NCBI RefSeq assembly: GCF_014645735.1 | Contig: NZ_BMMH01000010.1 | Span: 124,001-188,000, forward strand | Direction of reading: 5' to 3' | DNA from: Nocardia jinanensis | GTDB taxonomy: Bacteria; Actinomycetota; Actinomycetes; Mycobacteriales; Mycobacteriaceae | DNA length: 64,000 bases | Part shown: positions 25,119 to 33,200 of the stretch, one piece after another | Position numbering within the stretch: the first letter of the stretch is position 1 | Layout of the letters: each line of letters opens with the position of its first letter | The notes under the pieces: model-generated | Database searches by the model: none | Seen by the model: only the letters and a program-made list of their open reading frames with translations | Told to the model about the DNA's origin: nothing | Made by a program: the position numbers and the translations under genes

Positions 25119-26312
25119 CTATCCGCTGTCGGCGGCGGCGAGTTCCTCGGCCAGTAGTTCGGCGAAAGTGTATGTACCGGTGGGTTGGTCGTCCTGTCCG
25201 AGCAGGTAGAGGCGTTTCACCGAGATCAGTATGGCTTCGGCGATGACATCGCGCATGCGCGGGCTGGCCAGTACCGACGCATCGTATTGGTTGGTCACGT
25301 AGCCGAGATCGACCTGAACGGTCGGCATCTTGGTCAGTCGCAGCAGGTCCCAGGTACGTGGATGGGTGCGGCAGTCCTGCAGGGAGGTCCGGGCCACCAC
25401 CTCGCGCTGGATGAACCCGGCCAGCACCTGCCCGATCATGGAGACCGAGCCGTGTGAATTACCGAAATAGAACCCGGCTACGCCGTTGGCCATGGGACTC
25501 GAGTTGGATGCACACCGCAGCGAGATCATCAGATCGGCATCGAAGGCGTTGGAGGTTTCCGCGCGTTCCACATCTGTCGGATTGCTCCCCCATGGGCGGG
25601 ACAGGAACGTCTCCATCCCGGTAGCGGCCATCCGGCCTTCCAGCCGGCTGGCCAGATCCCACAGGACTTCCGATTCGTACACGTCGCCGAACTCGGTGGG
25701 TACGGAGCGGCCGCGATCCTCTCCCCCCAGACCCGGGTCGATAACGATGCGTTTACCGGTGAGCTGTGGACCCGCCCGGTGCACCACTTCCTCCTCCGCG
25801 ATCCGGTGCGGATTGCCGCCGGTGACCCGGGCGCCGAGCAGCTCCAGCGAGCGCAGGGTGTCCGGACCGCAGATACCGTCGGCCGACAAGCCGATCTCGC
25901 GCTGGAACGAGGTGAGACCCTCGTGGGTATGCGGACCGAAGAAACCGTCCACCCGGTGCACGTAGAAACCGAGGTCCTGCAGCCGGCGTTGCAATGTCGC
26001 GACATCGTCACCGTAGAGCGGTGCGGAGAGTTGGTAGATGAGGGTTCGGGCACCCAGGCGGTACGACGCTTCTTTCAACGCCCGGTAGGTGGCCGGACCG
26101 ACAGTACCGTCGACCAGCAACCCGCGGTGCTGCTGGAACGCACGCACCGCGGAGTCGAGCTGATAATCGAAGGTGGCTTCGGTGTCTTTCCAGTATTCGC
26201 CCGCGCTATCGGTGTCCACGCCGTTGTGCGCGTGCAGGAACCCCAGACTTGCCAGGGTGCTCCGAACCTCTGCTACGGCTGGACCGGTGTCGCCGTGACG
26301 AAGTCGGTGCAT
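25119..26312 (-). CDS. cwlM: CwlM, peptidoglycan regulatory pseudo-amidase
   Basis: In mycobacteria CwlM is phosphorylated by PknB and then activates MurA, the first step of peptidoglycan precursor synthesis. The 397-residue protein has two peptidoglycan-binding modules (about 5-80 and 92-160) and an Amidase_3 domain (about 186-375). Two zinc ligands of true amidases are replaced: Leu195 stands where DPGHGG has His, and Arg266 in SLRCAS where a His is normal; Glu213 is kept. So it is probably not an active hydrolase. No signal peptide is seen, which fits a cytoplasmic regulator. It lies in the conserved cwlM-trxA-trxB block. Confidence 0.92.
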   Translation of the reverse strand: MHRLRHGDTGPAVAEVRSTLASLGFLHAHNGVDTDSAGEYWKDTEATFDYQLDSAVRAFQQHRGLLVDGTVGPATYRALKEASYRLGARTLIYQLSAPLYGDDVATLQRRLQDLGFYVHRVDGFFGPHTHEGLTSFQREIGLSADGICGPDTLRSLELLGARVTGGNPHRIAEEEVVHRAGPQLTGKRIVIDPGLGGEDRGRSVPTEFGDVYESEVLWDLASRLEGRMAATGMETFLSRPWGSNPTDVERAETSNAFDADLMISLRCASNSSPMANGVAGFYFGNSHGSVSMIGQVLAGFIQREVVARTSLQDCRTHPRTWDLLRLTKMPTVQVDLGYVTNQYDASVLASPRMRDVIAEAILISVKRLYLLGQDDQPTGTYTFAELLAEELAAADSG

Positions 26313-26487
26313 GCGTGAGGGCCCTTCCTTCCGTCAATCCCGGGTACCCACTCATGCGACGGCCTACACCCTCGCACGACGGAGCGTGGTCGATTCTGTC
26401 AGACCCGGACCGGAATTCGACAATCTTGGTCAGGGCATAATACGGCGCGTCGCCGTGTCACGGCCGCCTGTTGGCGTATTCGAGACG

Positions 26488-26820
26488 TCAGATAACGCCG
26501 TCGAGTTCCCGCAGGAGAGCGGCCTTGCCCTTGGCTCCGACGATCTGTTTCACCGGCTTGCCACCGGCAAACAGGATCATAGTCGGGATGCTCATCACCT
26601 GATAATCGCGGGCGGTCTCGGGGTTGGCGTCGATATCCAGCTTGGCCACTGTGAGTTTCTCGCCGTGCGAACCCGCGATCTCCTCCAGGACCGGGGCGAC
26701 CATTTTGCACGGTCCGCACCAGGTGGCCCAGAAATCGACCAGCACCGGCTTCTCGCTCAGCAGTACGTCGTCGGCGAACGACTTGTCGGTGACGGTGACC
26801 GTATTGGTGCTCTCGGACAT
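26488..26820 (-). CDS. trxA: Thioredoxin
   Basis: Thioredoxin reduces protein disulfides. The 110-residue protein has the active site WCGPCK with Cys35 and Cys38 and the cis-proline region MSIPTMILF. AAGGAG lies eight bases before ATG 26820. It follows trxB by 40 bases on the same strand, so reductase and thioredoxin are made together. The mycobacterial equivalent in this position is trxC. Confidence 0.97.
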   Translation of the reverse strand: MSESTNTVTVTDKSFADDVLLSEKPVLVDFWATWCGPCKMVAPVLEEIAGSHGEKLTVAKLDIDANPETARDYQVMSIPTMILFAGGKPVKQIVGAKGKAALLRELDGVI

Positions 26821-26860
26821 GGATGTTCTCCTTGATCTCCGGGCGTGACTCGCCCGCGGG

Positions 26861-27850
26861 TCAGTTCGCTACGGCGACGTCGATCGACTCGTCGGCATGC
26901 GGCAGCGTATTGCTGGTGATATCGCCCTTTTCGGCGAGCCAGCGCTCGGCGTCGATAGCGGCGCGGCAGCCCGTACCGGCCGCGGTTATCGCCTGCATGT
27001 AGGTGTGGTCGACCAGGTCACCGGCGGCGTAGACGCCCTCGACAGTGGTCTGGGTACCCGGATCGCGCACCTGCACATAGCCCTCGGCGTCCAGATCGAC
27101 CTGGCCGCGGACGAGTTCGCTGCGCGGATCGTGGCCGATCGCGACGAACAGGCCGGTGGCGGCGACCTCGGAGGTTCCACCGGTCCGGGTATCGCGCAGC
27201 GTCAGCGAGGTGACGCTGGTTTCGCCGTGTACCCGCACGACTTCGGCGTTGAGGTGGAAGCGGATCTTCTCGTTGGACTTGGCGCGTTCGAGCATGATCC
27301 GCGAGGCCCGGAATTCTTCGCGACGGTGCACGATGGTGACGCTGGCGGCGAATTTGGTGAGGAAGATCGCTTCTTCCATCGCTGAGTCACCACCGCCGAC
27401 CACGACGATATCCTGGCCCTTGAAGAAGAAGCCGTCGCAAGTGGCGCACGCGCTGACGCCGCGGCCGAGGAGATCCTGCTCACCGGGTACGTCGAGGTAG
27501 CGTGCGGCCGAGCCCATGGCGAGGATCACCGCATGCGCTTCGTAGACGTCGTCGCCCACGGTGATCTTCTTCACCGGACCACTCAGGTCGATCGCGTCCA
27601 CATCTTCGGTACGGATATCCGCGCCGAAGCGTTTTGCCTGCTCACGCATCTGTTCCATGAGGTCGGGGCCCATGATGCCGTCACGGAAACCGGGGTAGTT
27701 CTCCACCTCGGTGGTGGTCATCAGCGCGCCACCGAACTGAGTGCCCTCGAACACGAGCGGCTGGAGTTCGGCGCGGGCGGCGTACACGGCTGCGGTGTAA
27801 CCGGCCGGTCCGGAGCCGACGATGATCAGGTCGCGAACTGGCGTGCTCAT
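26861..27850 (-). CDS. trxB: Thioredoxin reductase
   Basis: This FAD- and NADPH-dependent enzyme reduces thioredoxin. The 329-residue protein has the FAD motif GSGPAGYTAA near residues 12-21, the redox pair CATC (Cys135, Cys138) and the NADPH motif GGGDSAMEEA. The C-terminal FAD motif is YAAGDLVD. The last 20 residues (after WLAEKG) are an acidic tail. A SigH/SigR-like promoter is visible upstream at 27889-27916. trxA follows. Confidence 0.97.
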   Translation of the reverse strand: MSTPVRDLIIVGSGPAGYTAAVYAARAELQPLVFEGTQFGGALMTTTEVENYPGFRDGIMGPDLMEQMREQAKRFGADIRTEDVDAIDLSGPVKKITVGDDVYEAHAVILAMGSAARYLDVPGEQDLLGRGVSACATCDGFFFKGQDIVVVGGGDSAMEEAIFLTKFAASVTIVHRREEFRASRIMLERAKSNEKIRFHLNAEVVRVHGETSVTSLTLRDTRTGGTSEVAATGLFVAIGHDPRSELVRGQVDLDAEGYVQVRDPGTQTTVEGVYAAGDLVDHTYMQAITAAGTGCRAAIDAERWLAEKGDITSNTLPHADESIDVAVAN

Positions 27851-27888
27851 GGGACCCTTCCAGAAAAGCTAGCGGGGACGTTTCGGTC

Positions 27889-27916
27889 AACAACAGCGTA
27901 GACGCGCTTTGTTCCC
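27889..27916 (-). promoter_or_regulatory. Candidate SigH/SigR-type promoter for trxB
   Basis: Read on the minus strand, GGGAACA is followed after 18 bases by GTT (27891-27889), matching the GGGAAY-N-GTT pattern of redox-stress ECF sigma factors known to drive thioredoxin genes in actinobacteria. An overlapping GTT lies three bases closer. It ends 38 bases before the trxB ATG. Confidence 0.45.
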
Positions 27917-28248
27917 GCTCTCCCGCCCCTGGCGGATGCCGCTGAGCGCAGCCCCTTCGGCAGCCGACACATGGCCGCAGCGCGCGCGGACGCACGCCTG
28001 TGGGCGGCAGTTCAGCAGAGACCTCTCTGGTCCGCCCATGGCCGCGGTGAAGGCGGAGGTCGGTATCCGGTTCGGCTTGCAGGCCGGCGCATATATGCAG
28101 GACGCCGTCGATTCGGCCGCCGTCCCGTCGCTTGGTGGGTGCAGTTGGGTGGAGCCCTCCGTACTTCGCGCACAGCCGGAGCGAAGGTGGAGGTACGCCT
28201 GGTGGGCCGCAGTGGGGCGGAGCTTCCATAGCCCGCGCATGACCAGAG

Positions 28249-28404
28249 CGGACCCGGTGGTACGCAGGGAGCGCAGGGCCGGTGCGTATGCGGTGGTACG
28301 CAGGGAGAGCAGGGCCGGAGCGAATGCGGTGGTACGCAGGGAGCGCAGGGCCGGAGCGAATGCGGTGGTACGCAGGGAGCGCACGGCCGGAGCGAATGCG
28401 GAGG
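28249..28404. repeat. 36-bp tandem repeat between trxB and the anti-sigma gene
   Basis: Four full copies of a 36-base unit start at 28261, 28297, 28333 and 28369, with partial copies at each end (from 28249, and at 28405). Copies 3 and 4 differ at one base; others at a few. The unit begins TACGCAGGGAGCGCAGGGCC. As the length is a multiple of 3, the minus strand reads a repeating 12-residue LRSLRTTAFAPA, but no family or ribosome site supports a gene. The rest of the gap 27917-28248 holds weaker copies of similar GC-rich words and no gene. Confidence 0.9.
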
Positions 28405-28409
28405 TACGC

Positions 28410-29264
28410 CTAGCCGATATCGGTGGGGGGCGCGAGGACTTCGGGGTTGCCGGGCCCGCAACCGGGGCCGACCACCAGCGCGGTGATCTGGGCTCCGTTA
28501 CGCCCCCCGACCAGGATGAGTACCGCTTCGCGGCCGCGGAAGTCCATATCGGCGGACCCCAATACCGGGCGGTCGATCCCGGCTGCCGCTACACACGCTG
28601 TGAGGGCGGCGGGGTCGGCGAGCCGGCCGCGGACATCGTTGCGGCCGAGAGCACGCAGGGCCACCGCGGTATCGAGCTCGGGGCCCGGTTCGGCTCTGTC
28701 CGAAGGTGGAGCGGCTGTGGGAGTGGTTTCGCGATCGGAATCGCCGACGGCGAAGAAAGCGGCGCCGGCGGCGACCACGATCACCGCCGCGGCGGCCAGT
28801 GCGGCTGCGATCGGACGCTTGCGGCGGCGCGCGTCCAGTGAAATCGGGGCGGCGCCGGAATGCTCGGAAAGTGTTCCGGGACCTGCGTTCCCGAAACGGG
28901 TGGCCGCGGGACCGGGAGAGGGTTGCGGGAAGTGGTAGCGACCGGGTGCTCGGCCATCCAGCGGTTCGGTGACTTCGACCGACGCCCTATCCCGTCCCGA
29001 ATCACCCACCGGCCCGCCCAGCGATTCGGCCAGCGCGTTCAGACGTGCGGCGATATCGCCGGGGATCGGGCTGGTTATCCGCTCCGAGCCGCGTAGCGCG
29101 GCCAGGGAACCCCGGATCTCGTCGAGCGAATCCAGATAGCGTTTGGCCTCCGGGTCGCGCTGTGCCGCGGGCCACAGGCGGGCACCGAGTTCCGGATCGA
29201 TATTTCCGGCGTGCAGATCGGCGAGCAACTCCTCGGTGAAAGGAGGTTGCGGAATAGGGCTCAT
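28410..29264 (-). CDS. Putative anti-sigma-M factor (Rv3912-like)
   Basis: The gene lies directly after sigM, as Rv3912 (the SigM anti-sigma factor) does in M. tuberculosis. From ATG 29264, ten bases after GGAGGT, it encodes 284 residues: a cytoplasmic N-terminal part of about 145 residues (ELLADLHAGNIDPELGARLW is the start of the likely sigma-binding region), one membrane helix near 151-174 (IAAALAAAAVIVVAAGAAFF), and an extracellular part of about 110 residues with three cysteines. It should hold SigM at the membrane. No zinc-binding HxxxCxxC motif is present. The sigM-to-start gap is 134 bases. The link to SigM is by position and topology. Confidence 0.82.
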   Translation of the reverse strand: MSPIPQPPFTEELLADLHAGNIDPELGARLWPAAQRDPEAKRYLDSLDEIRGSLAALRGSERITSPIPGDIAARLNALAESLGGPVGDSGRDRASVEVTEPLDGRAPGRYHFPQPSPGPAATRFGNAGPGTLSEHSGAAPISLDARRRKRPIAAALAAAAVIVVAAGAAFFAVGDSDRETTPTAAPPSDRAEPGPELDTAVALRALGRNDVRGRLADPAALTACVAAAGIDRPVLGSADMDFRGREAVLILVGGRNGAQITALVVGPGCGPGNPEVLAPPTDIG

Positions 29265-29398
29265 GACCTGCACACCTCCAATGCTGCTACTGCGTCCATC
29301 TGACTCGGGTACCGATCCCTATGGCCGGTGGTTGTGTACTCCCTCGGGTACATACCGTTCGGGAGGAAAAATGTGTCACTGATAATGACGCGGCGGGC

Positions 29399-30031
29399 CT
29401 ACATTTGGTTCCTCTCCACGTGCAGAGAATCCAGTTCGGTCTTCAGACGCTGCCGTGCCCGCGCACATCTGCTCTTCACCGTGCCTACCGGAACGCCGAG
29501 CAGTTCCGCGGCGTCCGCGACGCTGTATCCTTCCACGTCCACCGCGACCACTGCCGCACGCTGGTCCGGGGGAAGCTGAAACAGCGCGCGTTCGAGCACG
29601 AGTGAGATATCGACCCGGCTGTAATCGTCGGATTCGTCGGATATTTCGGGCCATACCTCCGGCGGCAGGAATGTTGCGGGCCGGGCGCGGTTACGGCGGA
29701 TCCGGTCCAGGCAGGCATTGACCACGATCCGGTGCAGCCAGGTGCGGACGCCGGATTCCGCACGGAACGAGCCGGCGTTGCGGTGCGCGGAAAGCAGCGC
29801 CTCCTGCAGAGCGTCGGCCGCGTCCTCGGGGGTGTAGCAGACTCGTACGGCGGTCTGCCACAAATGATCGTTGTGCCTGCGGATCAGTTCGGCGAAGGCG
29901 TGCGGAGCTCCGTTCGCGTGCGCCCGCAGCAGATCTGTATCGGTTGTCGTATCCAGCCGGGATTCCCCTGTTCCCACCGTGCCGGTCCCCGTTGTCCCCG
30001 CACGACCCCCCGCGTTCAGTTCGGACGACAA
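29399..30031 (-). CDS. sigM: ECF RNA polymerase sigma factor SigM
   Basis: The 210-residue protein has sigma region 2 (about 30-105: FAELIRRHNDHLWQTAVRV, DAADALQEALLSAHRNAGSF, RTWLHRIVVNACLDRIR) and region 4 (about 145-200: LPPDQRAAVVAVDVEGYSVADA then LLGVPVGTVKSRCARARQRL). The short threonine- and glycine-rich N-terminal tail is extra. Its place between the anti-sigma gene and the murJ fusion matches mycobacterial sigM, a late-phase envelope-related sigma factor. Confidence 0.92.
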   Translation of the reverse strand: MSSELNAGGRAGTTGTGTVGTGESRLDTTTDTDLLRAHANGAPHAFAELIRRHNDHLWQTAVRVCYTPEDAADALQEALLSAHRNAGSFRAESGVRTWLHRIVVNACLDRIRRNRARPATFLPPEVWPEISDESDDYSRVDISLVLERALFQLPPDQRAAVVAVDVEGYSVADAAELLGVPVGTVKSRCARARQRLKTELDSLHVERNQM

Positions 30032-30246
30032 TAGCCAACCCCTTGGACAGCGCTCACGACAGCAACGACGGTCGGCGATTCGGCACCGAAAGCCACTGCG
30101 AGAAGGCAGCGTGCGGAATCGTACCCCTGATCCCGCCGGGCTCCCTGCTGAGAGCGCGGATCGCGATCATATCCCGGCAAACGATTCGGCGGCAACCGAT
30201 TTCGTCCCGCACACCCGTGTTACGCGGGCGTGCGGGACGTAGCCGG

Positions 30247-33200
30247 TCAGGGTTTCGCTTCGAATCCGAGCTCGGCGATGGAGCTCTGGAACTGCGCACC
30301 CGAATTACCCAGCCCAGTGACCCAGATGAGGACGTAACGGGCCGCCTGATCGGTCTGGATCGGTACTTCGGTCACCCCGTCGCCCAGGACCGCCGTGCCG
30401 ACGAGCTGGGTCTGGTCCAGTGTCGCCGCCTCGGTGGGCGAGGTACGGATCTCGACACTGGTACCGGGGGTGGACGAGGTGATCGAAACCTTGGTCAGGG
30501 TTGCGGGGCTGGGCAGCGTCGCCAGCAGGCCGACGCCCTTTTTCAGCGCCGGGAACTGCTGGAAATACTGATCGGTGCTCCATGAGGTCGCCGGGTCGCC
30601 GTCGGTCGTCGCGGCGGCGCCGGAAGGATCGTCCGGCGTGCCCTCCGGGGAGAACACGACGACCCCACTGGCCGGTACCGGTGCGCCGTCGGCCGCGGCG
30701 GGCGCAGCCGACGGGCTCGCCGGGGTCTCCGAGGCATCCGGTGCACGGCTGGTGGTGAGACCGATGATCTTCTGCTCATTGAGCGGCTCGCTGGAGCTAC
30801 CCGGGGCGAAAACGCTGACCAGCCACCAGATGACGATGCCGACGACCAGGGCGGTGAGGATGCCCAGGGCCACCATGATCCACATCATCCGCTGCGATTT
30901 CTCGCGTTCGGCGGCGAGCAGTTCCGGATCTGCCAGTGATTCGTCGGCCGGGGCGGGCGCGCGCTGACCGAGGCGCAGTACGGGAATGAAATCGGTCTTC
31001 TGGTCCACGACCGAGGCCTGCTCCAGCACATGCTGGATGGTGGCCGCGGTCCGCACACCCTTGTTCGGTTCCAGCGACCGCACCGCCACCGCGGAGATCT
31101 CGAACGGGACCTCGGGACGGATCTGGCGGGGCTCGATCGGGGTGCCGTCGGGACCGAGATCGGCCGGGTACAAGCCCCCGACCGTGGCGGCATTCCCGCT
31201 CATCCCGCCCTGACGCAGCGGCCAGCGGGCGGTCATGAGGGCGTACAGCATGGCGCCCAGACCACGTACGTCGCTCTGCGGGTCGGCGTCTCCCAGGGTG
31301 CCCGGGAAGGCCAATACCGCATCACCGGACGCGCTGATACGAATCCGGTCCGGATGGTCGATGGACAGGGCTCCGCCGCTGCGATGAGCCATTTCGGTGG
31401 CCGAGGCGAGGACGCGGATGGCCCGAGCCGCGCCGATCGGCGACGGGACGGTTTCGGCCATTTCGCGCAGCGAGCGACCGGGAGTCCATTCGGCGACCAC
31501 GATGCCGCCGGAACTACCGCGCACCACATCCAGCACCCGGGCCAGGCCGGGCGAATTGATCCGGCCCAGACGTAGCGTCCGGGAAAGGATCGCCTGCGGG
31601 CCGTCGTGGCCGGAATTACCGGCATCCTTCTGATCGGCGTCGACGAAGGTCAGTGCGACCTCACGGTCGAGTTTGATATCGAGCGCCTGCCAGAACCGCA
31701 ACCCGCGCGCCCCGCCGTGCCCGGCCAGCAGCCGGTAACGGCCACCGGCCACCGAGGCACCGGCGATGAGTTTCGGCCCGCGCTGGACCCGGCTGGACTG
31801 GGTCATCGGCGGCACCGGGATCATGCCGGTGTCGTAGACCGGATCGGTGGCCGAGACCGTCGAACCGGTCTGGTGCAGATGCTCTTCCGAGAACTGTTCG
31901 CCGGGGTCCTCCGGTTCGTATCCTTCGTCCGATTCGCCCGCGAAACCGGCGGCTTCGTGATCGGGGTAGTTCCCCGAATCCGGCCGCTGGTCCGCCGGGT
32001 AGGCGGAATCATGCGTGGACGGTCCTCCGCCCACGCGCTGGGTGTGCGGGCCGCCCGGTTCCGTCTGCTCCGGGGGAACATCGGTGGACAGGCGACCGCT
32101 CGCCGGATTCGAGGAAGAATCGGCGGCTGGGCGCTCGCCCACCGCGTCGTCGCTCACCCTCGGACCTCCTTCGCCCTGGTATGCCGCAACTTCCGCGGTC
32201 CTGCCTCTTGTGCTCGTCTGCCGAACAGGGTACGGGAACTGGCCCGAGCCGGTGCGCTCAACCGAGTCCGGCCGGATTACCGGCAGCACCATTGTGCTCT
32301 GCGCGTCCATGGCCGAGTCGAAGCCGGAGTACGCCAGATACGGATCCCGGCGGTGCAGGATGCGGGTGGCGTACTCGTCCTCGGCGGGTCCGAGGTCGAT
32401 ATCCGGGGCCGGCGGGGTGATGCCGAGGCGCCGCGAGATGGCGACGGTGATGGCGACCACCTCGGGGATACCCGCCAGGCGCATCAGCCCGAACGCCACC
32501 GCGAACATGACGATCCCCGTGATGCCGACCCGGATGAAGGAGCCGGGACCGCCCAGCGATTCGGTCAGGCGGTCCAGTCCCATGACCCGGTCCGCGATCA
32601 GCATCACCGCGCCGCCGGCCAGCGAGGCCAGCAGGACGCGGCTGACCGTCCGCCCGACATTGGCCATCCGCAGATCACCCAGACTGCGGTGCAGCAGGTA
32701 GCCACCGATCACCGCGCCGGTGGTGAATCCGAGACCGGTCGCGACGCCGAGGACGATCACGACCTGCTGGCTGCTGTCGGCGATGAACGGGGCCAGCGCC
32801 GAGAACAGGATCTTGATCGTGGTGATCCCCAGAATGATCCAGGTGGGTGTCCAGGCCTGTTCGCGGGCGTAGAACACCCGCAGGTGGATCAGCACCAGCG
32901 AGTACGGGATCAGGGTGAACGCCGAGAAACTGACCGCGGTACCGAGCCGGGAAGCGTCCTCGGCGAACCGGGCGTAGCCGAACAGCGCATCGCCTACCTG
33001 CGGACCGGCCACCGTGAGGAACGTGACGATCGGGATCAGCGCGATCATGGTCAGCCGAGTGGCGGCCGAGAGATCGTCCACCACCGCGGGGGTGTCGTCG
33101 TTGGCCGCGTTACGGCTGAGCCGGGGCATGATCGCGGTGAGCAGGGTGACGCCGATGACGCCGTAGGGCAACTGGAGCAGCAGCCACGCGTTCTGGTAGA

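Noticed and set aside
28249..28404. The 36-bp repeats as a CRISPR array
   Set aside because: Units are directly adjacent with no spacers, and no cas genes are in the window.
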